64,000 nt of DNA from Amycolatopsis marina (GTDB lineage Bacteria > Actinomycetota > Actinomycetes > Mycobacteriales > Pseudonocardiaceae), in NCBI RefSeq assembly GCF_900111885.1, contig NZ_FOKG01000006.1:124001-188000 (forward strand), read 5' to 3'. Numbering within the stretch: the stretch's first letter is position 1; every line of letters starts with the position of its first letter. The notes beneath the pieces are model-generated. The model was given only the letters and a program-made list of their open reading frames with translations, did not search any database and had not been told where the DNA came from. A program made the position numbers and the translations under genes. Shown piece by piece: positions 38,357 through 49,580 of this stretch.

Positions 38357-40003
38357 ATGACACAGCCGCAACCGCAGGACACAAGCCTGACCGTCGACCT
38401 CGGTGACTCCGGAGCCGGTGGCGCGGTCGGCGAGCTGATCGCCAAGCTGGTGGCGGACCGGGTGGCGAGCAAACTCGCGGGACAGGACTCCACGCTGTGG
38501 GGGCCTGCTGCCGAGTCGGAAGCGTCGATCCGGTTGTCCTGGACGACACTGCACAAGACCTCGCGCCCGCTGATCGGTGAGATCGACGCGCTGCGCGAGG
38601 AACTGCGCGGCGAGGGCGTCGACCGGGTGGTGCTCGCCGGGATGGGCGGTTCGTCCCTGGCGCCCGAGGTGATCACGGCGACCGAGGGCGTCCCGCTGAC
38701 CGTGCTCGACACGACCGACCCCGGCCAGGTCGGCGACGCGCTCGCCGGTGACCTGGACCGTACGGTCATCGTGGTGTCGTCCAAGTCCGGCGGCACCGTG
38801 GAGACCGACAGTCACCGGCGGATCTTCGCCAAGGCGTTCACCGAGGCCGGGATCGACCCCGGCAGAAGGATCGTGGTGGTCACCGACCCGGGATCGCCCC
38901 TCGCGGAACTGGCCGAGTCGGAGGGTTACCGGAAGCTGTTCCTCGCCGATCCGAACGTCGGTGGGCGCTACTCTGCGCTCACGGCGTTCGGCCTCGTTCC
39001 CGCGGGCCTGGCCGGCGCGGACGTAGCCAGGCTGCTGGACCAGGCGGCGGCCGCCGCGGGTGAGCTGTCGGTGGACTCCGACGGCAATCCCGGGCTCCGG
39101 CTGGCGGCGGCGCTCGGCGCGGCGCATGAAGCCGGCGCGGAGAAGGTCGTGCTGGCGAACAGTGACACCGGCAGCCCGGAGACACTGACCGGCTTCGGCG
39201 ACTGGGCGGAACAGCTGATCGCGGAGTCGACCGGCAAGCAGGGCACCGGCCTGCTGCCGGTGGTGGTCGAGGGTCCGGACTCCCCCGGTTTCGCGGATGC
39301 GGACAGCGATGCCACCACGGTGGCCATCGGTCCGCGTGTCTCGACGGCGGACCTGGCCGTGCGGGGCCCACTCGGCGGGCAGTTCCTGCTGTGGGAGTAC
39401 GCCACGGCCGTCATCGGCAGGCTCCTGGGGATCAACCCCTTCGACCAGCCGGACGTGGAGGCCGCGAAGAACGCGGCCCGGTCGCTGCTGGACGAACCGG
39501 AGTCACTCGGCGGCGAGCAAGAGCCGTCCACAGTGGATGGTCCGGTCGAGGTGTTCGCCTCGGCGGGCGTGTCCGGTGACGGTGGCCTCGGCGATGTGCT
39601 CCAGGAGTTCCTGCGCACCGTGCCGGAGCACGGGTATGTAGCGGTGCAGGCCTACCTGGACCGGCTCGACGACGCCTCGGCCACGCTGCTGCGCGGCGAG
39701 CTCGCGAAGCGCTGCGGCGTGCAGGTGACGTTCGGCTGGGGCCCGAGGTTCCTGCACTCCACCGGCCAGTACCACAAGGGCGGCCACCAGAACGGGGTCT
39801 TCCTGCAGATCACCGGCGCCGCGGACAACGACATCGAGGTCCCGGACCGGCCGTACACTCTCGCCACGCTCCAACTGGCCCAGGCACTGGGTGACGGAGC
39901 GGTGCTGCGCGAGCACGGCAGGCCGGTGCTGCGGCTGCACCTGACCGACCGGGCCGCCGGACTGGCGGAGATCGTTCGAGCACTACAGGAATTGCAGACA
40001 TGA
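38357..40003 (+). CDS. pgi: Glucose-6-phosphate isomerase (actinobacterial type)
   Basis: A 548-residue protein with two SIS domains. Sugar-phosphate contacts are in AGMGGSSLAPEV and VSSKSGGTVETDS; later features include GGRYSALTAFGLVPAGL and a C-terminal HSTGQYHKGGHQNG stretch. It interconverts glucose-6-phosphate and fructose-6-phosphate and is the shorter, divergent form found between tal and zwf in actinobacteria. ATG 38357; the stop overlaps zwf by ATGA. Confidence 0.92.
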   Translation: MTQPQPQDTSLTVDLGDSGAGGAVGELIAKLVADRVASKLAGQDSTLWGPAAESEASIRLSWTTLHKTSRPLIGEIDALREELRGEGVDRVVLAGMGGSSLAPEVITATEGVPLTVLDTTDPGQVGDALAGDLDRTVIVVSSKSGGTVETDSHRRIFAKAFTEAGIDPGRRIVVVTDPGSPLAELAESEGYRKLFLADPNVGGRYSALTAFGLVPAGLAGADVARLLDQAAAAAGELSVDSDGNPGLRLAAALGAAHEAGAEKVVLANSDTGSPETLTGFGDWAEQLIAESTGKQGTGLLPVVVEGPDSPGFADADSDATTVAIGPRVSTADLAVRGPLGGQFLLWEYATAVIGRLLGINPFDQPDVEAAKNAARSLLDEPESLGGEQEPSTVDGPVEVFASAGVSGDGGLGDVLQEFLRTVPEHGYVAVQAYLDRLDDASATLLRGELAKRCGVQVTFGWGPRFLHSTGQYHKGGHQNGVFLQITGAADNDIEVPDRPYTLATLQLAQALGDGAVLREHGRPVLRLHLTDRAAGLAEIVRALQELQT

Positions 40004-41529
40004 GCCGTAGGTGGAACAACCCGCTCCGCGACGCACGGGACAAGCGGCTGCCGAGGATTGCCGGGCCGTCCAGCCTGGTGATCTTCGGTGTCACCGGAGA
40101 CCTCTCCCGCAAGAAGCTGATGCCGGCGATCTACGACCTCGCCAACCGGGGCCTGCTGCCCGCGGGTTTCTCCCTCATCGGGTTCGCCCGCAGGGAGTGG
40201 GAGCACCAGGACTTCGGGCAGGTCGTGCACGACGCCGTCGCCGAGCACGCGCGAACCCCGTTCCGGGAGTCGGTGTGGCAGCGCCTCGCCGAGGGAATCC
40301 GGTTCGTGCAGGGAAGTTTCGACGACGACGACGCCTTCGACCAGCTGGCCCAGACGGTCCGGGACCTGAGCGATGAACGCGGAACCGGTGGCAACACGGC
40401 GTTCTATCTCTCGATCCCGCCGTGGGCGTTTCCGGTGGTGACGAAGCAGCTCGCCCGCTGCGGGCTCGCCGAGGCGGATGCCGAGACCTGGCGCCGGGTG
40501 GTGATCGAGAAGCCGTTCGGCCACGACCTGGAGAGCGCCAGGGAACTCAACGCCATCGTCAACGACGTCTTCCCCGAGGAGTCGGTGTTCCGCATCGACC
40601 ACTATCTCGGCAAGGAGACCGTGCAGAACATCCTGGCTCTGCGGTTCGCCAACCAGATGTTCGAGCCGATCTGGAACGCCAACTACGTCGACCACGTGCA
40701 GATCACGATGGCCGAGGACATCGGTCTCGGCGGGCGCGCGGGGTACTACGACGGCATCGGCGCGGCCCGCGACGTCATCCAGAACCACCTGCTCCAGCTC
40801 CTCGCGCTGACCGCGATGGAGGAACCTGTTTCGTTCCAGCCGAGGGCGCTGCGGGCGGAGAAGGTCAAGGTGCTCGCCGCCACCAAGGCGGTGGAGCCGT
40901 TCGAAGAGACGACGGCGCGCGGCCAGTACGGCGGAGGCTGGCAGGGCGGCACGAAGGTGCCCGGCCTGTTGCAGGAGGAGGGCTTCGCCAAGGACTCCAC
41001 GACGGAGACCTACGCGGCGGTGACGCTGGAGGTGCAGAACCGGCGCTGGGCCGGCGTTCCCTTCTACGTGCGTACCGGAAAGCGGCTCGGCAGGCGGGTC
41101 ACGGAGATCGCGATCGTCTTCAAGCGGGCACCGCACCTGCCGTTCGACTCGACGTCGACGGAGGAGCTCGGCGAGAACGCGCTCGTCATCCGGGTGCAGC
41201 CGGACGAGGGCATCACCATGCGGTTCGGCTCCAAGGTGCCGGGTACGACGATGGAGGTCCGCGACGTCACGATGGACTTCGGCTACGGCCACTCGTTCAC
41301 CGAGACGTCGCCCGAGGCCTACGAGCGGCTGATCCTGGACGTGCTGCTCGGGGAGCCGTCGCTGTTCCCGGTGAACGAGGAGGTCGAGCTCTCCTGGGAG
41401 ATCCTGGATCCGGTGCTGGAGCACTGGGCCAAGCACGGCGCTCCCGAGGTGTACCAGCCGGGCACGTGGGGGCCGCCGTCGGCGGAAGAGCTGCTTGGAC
41501 GCAGTGGAAGGCACTGGAGGCGCCCGTGA
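40000..41529 (+). CDS. zwf: Glucose-6-phosphate 1-dehydrogenase
   Basis: A 509-residue enzyme. NADP site: IFGVTGDLSRKKLMP (about 28-42). Active-site signature: RIDHYLGKETVQN with the catalytic His region, and IEKPFGHDLESA. It performs the first oxidative step of the pentose phosphate pathway and, in actinobacteria, needs the OpcA protein. The stop TGA (41527-41529) lies within the first unit of a 74/75-bp tandem repeat. The C-terminal HWRRP is repeated at the end of the small ORF that follows. Confidence 0.97.
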   Translation: MSRRWNNPLRDARDKRLPRIAGPSSLVIFGVTGDLSRKKLMPAIYDLANRGLLPAGFSLIGFARREWEHQDFGQVVHDAVAEHARTPFRESVWQRLAEGIRFVQGSFDDDDAFDQLAQTVRDLSDERGTGGNTAFYLSIPPWAFPVVTKQLARCGLAEADAETWRRVVIEKPFGHDLESARELNAIVNDVFPEESVFRIDHYLGKETVQNILALRFANQMFEPIWNANYVDHVQITMAEDIGLGGRAGYYDGIGAARDVIQNHLLQLLALTAMEEPVSFQPRALRAEKVKVLAATKAVEPFEETTARGQYGGGWQGGTKVPGLLQEEGFAKDSTTETYAAVTLEVQNRRWAGVPFYVRTGKRLGRRVTEIAIVFKRAPHLPFDSTSTEELGENALVIRVQPDEGITMRFGSKVPGTTMEVRDVTMDFGYGHSFTETSPEAYERLILDVLLGEPSLFPVNEEVELSWEILDPVLEHWAKHGAPEVYQPGTWGPPSAEELLGRSGRHWRRP

Positions 41530-41678
41530 GCGACGCTTCTTCACTTGCGCTCGCGGGGGCCGACCGGGTGCGGGTGTCCCGCAAGACACTGGAGGCGCCC
41601 GTGAGCGACGCTTCTTCATCCGCACACGGGGGCCGACCGGGTGCGGGTGTCCCGCAAAAACACTGGAGGCGCCCGTGA
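41512..41678 (+). repeat. Tandem duplication of the zwf-opcA junction (74/75-bp units)
   Basis: The block CACTGGAGGCGCCCGTGA occurs at 41512, 41587 and 41661. The units between are 75 and 74 bp and highly similar (differences cluster at about 41557-41566 and 41631-41640). Each block carries GGAGG five bases before a GTGA, that is an SD, a GTG start and an overlapping TGA stop. The first TGA ends zwf; the third GTG starts opcA. Confidence 0.92.
41526..41678 (+). CDS. Putative 50-residue ORF bridging zwf and opcA
   Basis: GTG 41526 overlaps the zwf stop (GTGA) and has GGAGG five bases before it. The frame runs 50 codons to TGA 41676-41678, which overlaps the opcA GTG start in the same GTGA manner. 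The product would be repeat-derived, with two VSDASS blocks and the ending HWRRP, the same as the zwf C-terminus. It may be a translated spacer that keeps ribosomes coupled, not a functional protein. Translation is not proven. Confidence 0.45.
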   Translation: MSDASSLALAGADRVRVSRKTLEAPVSDASSSAHGGRPGAGVPQKHWRRP

Positions 41679-42667
41679 TTATCGACCTGCCCTCGACGAC
41701 GACCTCGCAGGTGAACCAGAAGATGGTGGAGCTGCGGGAGCGTGGCGGCGCCGTCGCGCTCGGCCGGGTGCTCACACTGGTGATCGCGGCCGAGGATGAC
41801 GACCGACTGGAAGACGCCATCGACGCGGCCAACGACGCCAGCCGGGAACACCCGTCCAGGGTGATCGTGGTGGCCAAGGGGTCGCGGACGGCGGCGGCCC
41901 GGATCGACGGCCAGATCCGCGTCGGCGGGGACGCCGGGGCGAGCGAGGTCATCGTGCTCCGGCTCTACGGCGCGCTCGCCTCGCAGGGGCAGAGCGCGGT
42001 GGTGCCGCTGCTGCTGCCGGACGCCCCGATCGTCACCTGGTGGCCGGGCACCGGCCCGAAGGCTCCGGCGCAGGACCCGCTCGGACAGCTGGCCCAGCGG
42101 CGGATCACCGATTCGGCGGCTGCCCGCAACCCGGTCCGGACGTTGGCGACCCGGGCGAAGTCGTACGAACCGGGCGACACCGACCTTGCGTGGACCAGGC
42201 TCACCCACTGGCGGGCGCAGCTGGTGTCGGCCCTCGACCTGCCGCCGTACGAGAAGCTCAGCGGCGCGACGGTGACCGGCGAGGGTGACTCGCCGTCGAC
42301 GGAACTGCTGGCGGGCTGGCTGGCCGAGTACCTGAACGTGCCGGTGAAGCGGGTCAAGACCACGAGTGCGCAAGGGATCGTCTCGGTTTCGCTGGAGCGT
42401 CGCTCGGGCTCGATCGAACTGCACCGCCCGGACGGCAAGGTCGGCACGCTCACCGCCCCCGGCCAGCCGAGCCGCCGGGTGGCGCTGCAGCGCCGCAACA
42501 CGACGGACTGCCTGATCGAGGAGTTGCGCAGGCTCGACCCCGACGAGGTGTACGAGGGGGCGCTGCGGGGCCTGGGCAAACTGGCCGCCAAGACGAAGAA
42601 GACGGCCGCAACGACGTCGAAGACCACCCGCAAGCCCGCGGCGAAGCAGACGGAAGCGGTCTCATGA
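41675..42667 (+). CDS. opcA: Glucose-6-phosphate dehydrogenase assembly protein OpcA
   Basis: A 330-residue protein. It starts VIIDLPSTTTSQVNQKMVEL, typical of OpcA, and contains VVPLLLPDAPIVTWWPG and DTDLAWTRLTHWRAQLVSALD. The C-terminal 35 residues are Lys/Thr/Ala-rich. OpcA binds and activates Zwf in cyanobacteria and actinobacteria. Start GTG 41675 chosen for GGAGG five bases upstream and agreement with the family N-terminus; the frame is open further back through the tandem repeat, so an extended product cannot be excluded. Its stop overlaps pgl by ATGA. Confidence 0.94.
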   Translation: MIIDLPSTTTSQVNQKMVELRERGGAVALGRVLTLVIAAEDDDRLEDAIDAANDASREHPSRVIVVAKGSRTAAARIDGQIRVGGDAGASEVIVLRLYGALASQGQSAVVPLLLPDAPIVTWWPGTGPKAPAQDPLGQLAQRRITDSAAARNPVRTLATRAKSYEPGDTDLAWTRLTHWRAQLVSALDLPPYEKLSGATVTGEGDSPSTELLAGWLAEYLNVPVKRVKTTSAQGIVSVSLERRSGSIELHRPDGKVGTLTAPGQPSRRVALQRRNTTDCLIEELRRLDPDEVYEGALRGLGKLAAKTKKTAATTSKTTRKPAAKQTEAVS

Positions 42668-43422
42668 GCGCGGCCGAAGTCGTGGTCCACCGCGATGCCG
42701 ACCTGCTCGCCGCGGCGACGGCGGCCAGGCTGATCACCCGGATCGCGGACGTGCAGGCGGAACAGGGCAGCGCCTCGGTCGTGCTGACCGGCGGCGGCAC
42801 CGGCATCGCCATTCTCGAGCAGGTACGGCACTCCCCCGCCCGCGACGCGATCGACTGGGCCAAGCTGGACCTGTACTGGGGTGACGAGCGGTTCCTGCCC
42901 GCGGCGGACGACGAGCGCAACGAGAAGCAGGCCAGGGAGGCACTGCTCGACCACGTGCCACTCGATCCGGCCAGGGTGCATCCCATGGCTCCGGCCGACG
43001 GCGAGTTCGGCGCCGACCCCGACGCCGCGGCGGACGCGTACGCCCGGCTGCTGGCGGGCTCGGCGTCCGACGGGTGGGTGCCCGTCTTCGACATCACCCT
43101 GCTGGGCCTCGGCGGCGAGGGGCACACGGCCTCGGTGTTTCCCGACTCACCCGCGGTTCATGAGCGGGAACGTTCGGTCATCGCCGTGCGGGACTCCCCG
43201 AAGCCACCGCCGACCCGGGTCTCCCTGACGCTGCCCGCCATCCGGCGGTCGGCGGAGGTGTGGCTGGTGACCGGCGGTGCGGCGAAGGCGGACGCCGTGG
43301 CCCTCGCCGTGGCCGGCGCACCAGAGGCGCAACTGCCGGTGGCGGGAGCGCGGGGTGCCCGTCGCACCCTGTGGCTGCTCGACGAGGCCGCTGCGGCCGC
43401 CCTCCCCCGCACCCGCCCATAA
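42664..43422 (+). CDS. pgl: 6-phosphogluconolactonase
   Basis: A 252-residue protein of the NagB/Pgl fold. Conserved segments: VVLTGGGTGIAILEQV, KLDLYWGDERFLP with active-site residues, HPMAP, and DITLLGLGGEGHTASVFP. It hydrolyses 6-phosphoglucono-lactone made by Zwf. It closes the tkt-tal-pgi-zwf-opcA-pgl operon; a family B repeat follows 28 nt later. Confidence 0.95.
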   Translation: MSAAEVVVHRDADLLAAATAARLITRIADVQAEQGSASVVLTGGGTGIAILEQVRHSPARDAIDWAKLDLYWGDERFLPAADDERNEKQAREALLDHVPLDPARVHPMAPADGEFGADPDAAADAYARLLAGSASDGWVPVFDITLLGLGGEGHTASVFPDSPAVHERERSVIAVRDSPKPPPTRVSLTLPAIRRSAEVWLVTGGAAKADAVALAVAGAPEAQLPVAGARGARRTLWLLDEAAAAALPRTRP

Positions 43423-43450
43423 CGTCGTCCTCGAGGCCCATTTTCCAGAT

Positions 43451-43503
43451 GTCCCCAATGCCACATCAGGGACGTTCAAGTTCCCCAATGTGGCATTGGA
43501 GAC
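43451..43503. repeat. Palindromic repeat family B, double copy 2
   Basis: Same inverted-dimer layout as 14631-14683, with the linker GACGTTCAAG between two hairpin halves, here slightly diverged (ATCAGGGAC in the left unit, ATTGGAGAC in the right). It lies after pgl and before the kinase gene on the same strand. Confidence 0.78.
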
Positions 43504-43593
43504 ATCATCGCGGTAATCCAAACCATGGAATAATCGCGCTCTTAGCATCCGCACATTTGTTCGGGGTCAAGCGTCCTAAATCGGTCATCGGTA

Positions 43594-43624
43594 CCTCTCT
43601 CTTGTAAGTCCACAAGACGAGAGG
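43594..43624 (+). promoter_or_regulatory. Leader hairpin that would sequester the SD of the kinase gene
   Basis: CCTCT-CT-CTTGT (43594-43605) can pair with ACAAG-ACG-AGAGG (43612-43624) around a 6-nt loop. The right arm contains GAGAGG, the apparent SD 8 nt before ATG 43633. Folding would block translation, so this may be a riboregulator or thermosensor-like element. Confidence 0.5.
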
Positions 43625-43632
43625 TCCAAGCC

Positions 43633-44892
43633 ATGACCACAGAGGGACTCTCCTTCCTCAGGATTTCGGTCGGCGGCCCCGGCGCGGGGGCCGCCGACCG
43701 AACGCGGCGACCGGCCGACGCAGCAGGACGAGCTCATTGGTTCGCCGCTCCGGCACTCCGCTCGCTCGCGGTCGACGCCGCGGTCATCGTGATTGCCGTG
43801 CTCGATTTCTGGCTCGTGTTTCCCGAGCAGGCCGAGCCGTACTCGTACGTGCTCTCGGCCGCCGCCTGTGTCGCACTCGTGGCCCGACGCTGGTTCCCGT
43901 TCCTGGTCGTCCTCGCGACCTTCCCCGGCTTCCTCGCGGGCTGGTCCCAGCTCGCCGCCATGATCGCGCTGGGGCTGCTCGCCACCCGAAAGCAGCAGCA
44001 CTGGCAGGTCTGGTTCGGTGCCGGTCTGGTGTGGGTCGGCAGGTTCGTGCAGTGGCCGCTGGAGGACTTTGTCGCACGGAGCTGGCGAGAGCACGGCCTT
44101 GCCGCCATCTACGGGGTGATCGTGGCCGGCATGCCCGTCGCGATCGGCCTGCTGATCGGTGCCCGCAAGCAACTCTCCGCCCGCCTCGTCGAACTCGCCG
44201 CCAGCCGGGACCGGGAGCAACAACTGCACGCACAGGCGGTGCGCGCGGAGGAACGGGCCCGCCTGGCCAGGGAGATGCACGACGTGGTGTCGCACGACAT
44301 CACCCTGATCGCCATGCAGGCGGGTGTGCTGTCGGTGTCCAACACCTCGGCCGAGGCCCAGCAGACAGCACAGACGATCCGACAACTCAGCAGGCACACG
44401 CTCGAAGAACTCCGGTCACTGGTCGGTGTGCTGCGATCCGGGGTCGAGGACGACGGTCCCCGCCCGGGAATCAGCGAGCTCGACCAGCTCGTGCGCAACA
44501 CCGACGTGCCGGTTCAGCTGACCGTTGAACGAGTGCCGGACGAACTGTGCTCGAAGATCTCCGCCGCCGCCTACCGCACGGTCCAGGAATGCCTGACGAA
44601 CGTGCACAAGCACGCTCCAGGAGCCAAGGCGGTCGTGCGAGTTCTCGGCGCCGCGGACGGGTTGCACATCGAAGTGCGGAACGAACCGGCGCGCGAACCC
44701 GTCAGCGGGCTGCCCTCCGGTGGCCACGGGCTGACCGGACTGGCCGAACGGGCCCGTCTACTCGGCGGCACGTTCGAGACCAGCTCAACCGACGACGGCG
44801 GCTTCCTGGTACAGGCCCACTACCCGATGCGCCTGATGAGCGACGAGGAGGACACGGCCGAGATCGCCATCGAACAACCGTCCAAGGTCTGA
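43633..44892 (+). CDS. Orphan sensor histidine kinase (HisKA_3 type)
   Basis: A 419-residue protein. A Gly/Ala-rich polar N-terminus (about 1-40) is followed by five or six membrane spans (about 46-178) with short loops, a helical linker, the phosphoacceptor motif REMHDVVSHDIT (H216) and a HATPase_c domain with QECLTNVHKHAPG and GGHGLTGLAERARLLGG. No response regulator gene is adjacent; it stands alone between pgl and rbpA. The short leader may form an SD-masking hairpin. Partner and signal are unknown. Confidence 0.9.
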   Translation: MTTEGLSFLRISVGGPGAGAADRTRRPADAAGRAHWFAAPALRSLAVDAAVIVIAVLDFWLVFPEQAEPYSYVLSAAACVALVARRWFPFLVVLATFPGFLAGWSQLAAMIALGLLATRKQQHWQVWFGAGLVWVGRFVQWPLEDFVARSWREHGLAAIYGVIVAGMPVAIGLLIGARKQLSARLVELAASRDREQQLHAQAVRAEERARLAREMHDVVSHDITLIAMQAGVLSVSNTSAEAQQTAQTIRQLSRHTLEELRSLVGVLRSGVEDDGPRPGISELDQLVRNTDVPVQLTVERVPDELCSKISAAAYRTVQECLTNVHKHAPGAKAVVRVLGAADGLHIEVRNEPAREPVSGLPSGGHGLTGLAERARLLGGTFETSSTDDGGFLVQAHYPMRLMSDEEDTAEIAIEQPSKV

Positions 44893-44940
44893 ACGCCCGT
44901 TTCCGGTTCCGTCCACGCGGTCGGCGCCGGAAACGGAACC

Positions 44941-44969
44941 GGGGGAACTTTCCCTACGAAAGTTCCCCC
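44941..44969. terminator. Bidirectional hairpin terminator between the kinase and rbpA
   Basis: GGGGGAACTTTC and GAAAGTTCCCCC form a perfect 12-bp stem with a CCTAC loop, 48 nt after the kinase stop and 9 nt from the rbpA stop. Both convergent genes can use it. A further GGTTCCG/CGGAACC pair lies just before it. Confidence 0.85.
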
Positions 44970-44978
44970 GCGAACCGC

Positions 44979-45320
44979 TCAGATCTGGCGTCGCTGCCGC
45001 AGTCGTTCGAGCGCGTCGGCGAGAATGGCCTCGCCGTCGGCGTCGCTGCGCCGCTCTTTCACGTAGGCCAGGTGCGTCTTGTACGGCTCGGTCCGGGGCG
45101 CGGCAGGCGGGTTCTGCTCATCCTGCCCGCCGGGCAGTCCGCACCGCGGACAGTCCCACTCCTCCGGGATGTCCGCGTCCATCGAGAACGATGGCTGCGA
45201 CTCGTGGCCGTTGGCGCACCAGTAGGAAATTCGGCGCCGTGGCGCGGATTCCCCGCGCTCGGACTCGCCGATCGGACCGGCACCGACCCTGGTGCCGCGA
45301 ATTGCATTACCGCCAACCAT
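44979..45320 (-). CDS. rbpA: RNA polymerase-binding protein RbpA
   Basis: A 113-residue actinobacterial protein. Zinc-site residues C35, H39, C57 and C60 (YWCANGHES ... DCPRCGLP) form the central zinc ribbon, followed by the sigma-interaction domain with HLAYVKERRSDADGEAIL and LERLRQRR. RbpA binds RNA polymerase and the primary sigma factor and stimulates open-complex formation. Position next to secG-tpiA-pgk-gap is conserved in actinobacteria. Confidence 0.97.
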   Translation of the reverse strand: MVGGNAIRGTRVGAGPIGESERGESAPRRRISYWCANGHESQPSFSMDADIPEEWDCPRCGLPGGQDEQNPPAAPRTEPYKTHLAYVKERRSDADGEAILADALERLRQRRQI

Positions 45321-45418
45321 GAATCCTCACAGTTATGACATCGGCGGCGCACCCCCCATAGGCACGCCCGTGCACTCGGCACCACCGGAAGCGCGGCAAG
45401 AGGCCCCCGGTGCTGCCG

Positions 45419-45649
45419 TCAAACCTTCAGCAGCAGGCCGAGACCCACGATGCTGATCAACCAGATCGAGCCAAGGAGCAGCGTGATCCGATCGAGGTTC
45501 TTCTCTGCGACACTCGAGCCGGAAAGGCTCGACTGCATGCCTCCACCGAACAGGGACGACAGGCCGCCGCCCCGGCCACGGTGCAACAGCACGGCCCCGA
45601 TCAGCAGCACGCTGGAGGTGATCAACAGGATCTGCAGGAACAGCTTCAT
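45419..45649 (-). CDS. secG: Preprotein translocase subunit SecG
   Basis: A 76-residue membrane protein with two spans (about 3-22 and 55-74) joined by the Gly/Ser-rich loop GRGGGLSSLFGGG characteristic of SecG. It supports SecYE in protein export. The start follows GAGGATGAG. It lies 54 nt downstream of tpiA on the same strand. Confidence 0.95.
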   Translation of the reverse strand: MKLFLQILLITSSVLLIGAVLLHRGRGGGLSSLFGGGMQSSLSGSSVAEKNLDRITLLLGSIWLISIVGLGLLLKV

Positions 45650-45703
45650 CTCATCCTCGTCAGTGCGGCGGCCGAAGGTCCAGACTACTGGGCGGCCGCC
45701 GGG

Positions 45704-46485
45704 TTACGGCAGCGGCCCACCGGCAGCGAGCGCGCAGAGTTTGGTGAATTCGTCGGCGTTCAGGCTTGCCCCACCCACCAGCGCACCATCAACGTTGTCG
45801 CACGCGACCAGGTCGGCGATGTTACCGGATTTCACCGAGCCGCCGTAGAGCACACGGACTCCGTCAGCGACCTCGGCACCGTACTTCTCGGTGAGCGCCC
45901 CCCGCAGGGCCGCGCACACCTCCTCGGCGTCGCTGGGCGTGGCGACCCTGCCCGTGCCGATGGCCCAGACGGGCTCGTAGGCGACGACGACCTCGGCCAC
46001 CTGCTCGGTCTTGAGCCCCTTCAGCCCCGCGATCAGCTGCCCCGTGGTGTGCTCGATGTGACCACCGGCCTCGCGGATGTCCAGTTGCTCACCGACGCAC
46101 AGAATCGGCGTCAGCCCGTGCTTGACGGCGGCCCGCACCTTCTTGTTGACCGTCTCGTCGGTCTCGGCGTGGTACTCACGCCGCTCGGAGTGCCCCACCG
46201 TGACGTAGGTGCAGCCGAGCTTGGCCAGCATCGCGCCCGAAACGTCCCCGGTGTAGGCGCCGGAGTCGTGCGGGGACAGGTCCTGGGCGCCGTGGCCGAG
46301 AAGCAGCTTGTCGCCGTCGATGAGCGTCTGCACGCTGCGGATGTCGGTGAACGGCGGCAACACGGCCACGTCCACCTTGGCGTAGTACTTCTCCGGCAGG
46401 GAGAACGCGATCTTCTGCACCAGAGCGATGGCCTCGAGGTGATTGAGGTTCATCTTCCAGTTGCCGGCGATCAGCACCTTGCGGG

Positions 46486-46489
<4 letters not shown>
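45704..46489 (-). CDS. tpiA: Triosephosphate isomerase
   Basis: A 261-residue TIM barrel. Active site: K12 in AGNWKMN, H in [10 protein letters not shown] and the catalytic E in [11 protein letters not shown]; the phosphate loop is YGGSVKSGN. It interconverts dihydroxyacetone phosphate and glyceraldehyde-3-phosphate. Start ATG overlaps the pgk stop by ATGA. Third gene of gap-pgk-tpiA. Confidence 0.97.
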
Positions 46490-47697
<1,208 letters not shown>

Positions 47698-47700
47698 GGA

Positions 47701-48813
<1,113 letters not shown>

Positions 48814-48938
48814 CAGCCGTAACCCTAGCGTGCTCACCTGCGGCTACCTGAACGCCCCAGCGGAGACGTGGGCCACTTCGCCCTCACCAGGAGAATCGAT
48901 CAAGAAACCAGCTCCCGCTCGAACGCTAAGCTCGACCG

Positions 48939-49580
48939 ATGGTGTCCTTCAGCCAGCTCGCCGCCTTCGCCGCGCTGACGTTCGTGATGATCGTGATTCC
49001 CGGCCCGAGCGTGCTGTTCGCGATCAGCCGTGCGCTGACGGTCGGCAGGCGCGACGCGCTGATCACCGTGGCCGGCAACGCGGCCGGCGTCTACGTCCAG
49101 GTGGTGGCGGTGGCGTTCGGCCTCGGCGCGCTGGTCGAGCGTTCCGCGACCGTCTTCACCGTGATCAAACTGCTCGGCGCGGGCTACCTCGTCTACCTCG
49201 GCGTACAGGCGATCCGGCACCGGCGGTCGTTGCACGGTGCCCTGCACGCGGGCGGCGAGGTCCGCAGGACGCGGGCACTCCGGGTGCTGTGGGACGGGTT
49301 CGTCGTCGGGTTCGCGAACCCGAAGTCGATCGTGTTCCTCGCCGCGGTACTGCCGCAGTTCGTCGATCCGGCCGCGGGCGCCGTGCCGCCACAGATCCTG
49401 ATTCTCGGCATCGCGCTGCCCGTCATCGCCCTGCTGTCGGACAGCGCGTGGGCGCTCGTCGCGGGAACCGCCCGCACGTGGTTCGCCCACTCCCCCCGGC
49501 GGCTCGAACTGGTCGGCGGCTCCGGTGGCCTGATGATGATCGGCCTCGGCGCGGGCCTCGCCGTCAGCCGTCCACAGTAG
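48939..49580 (+). CDS. LysE/RhtB-family amino-acid exporter
   Basis: A 213-residue protein with six predicted membrane spans. The family marks are IPGPSVLFAISRALTVGRRD, AAGVYVQVVAVAFGLG, LLGAGYLVYLGVQAIRHRR and GFVVGFANPKSIVFLAAVLPQF. Members export amino acids or homoserine lactone-like compounds; the substrate here is unknown. Its 3' end overlaps the 3' end of the convergent SMC-like gene by 17 bp. Confidence 0.92.
   Translation: MVSFSQLAAFAALTFVMIVIPGPSVLFAISRALTVGRRDALITVAGNAAGVYVQVVAVAFGLGALVERSATVFTVIKLLGAGYLVYLGVQAIRHRRSLHGALHAGGEVRRTRALRVLWDGFVVGFANPKSIVFLAAVLPQFVDPAAGAVPPQILILGIALPVIALLSDSAWALVAGTARTWFAHSPRRLELVGGSGGLMMIGLGAGLAVSRPQ

Noticed and set aside
41512..41678. CRISPR-like array
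   Set aside because: Units are 74/75 bp direct duplications with no repeat-spacer structure and no cas genes nearby; the repeat is derived from the zwf-opcA junction.
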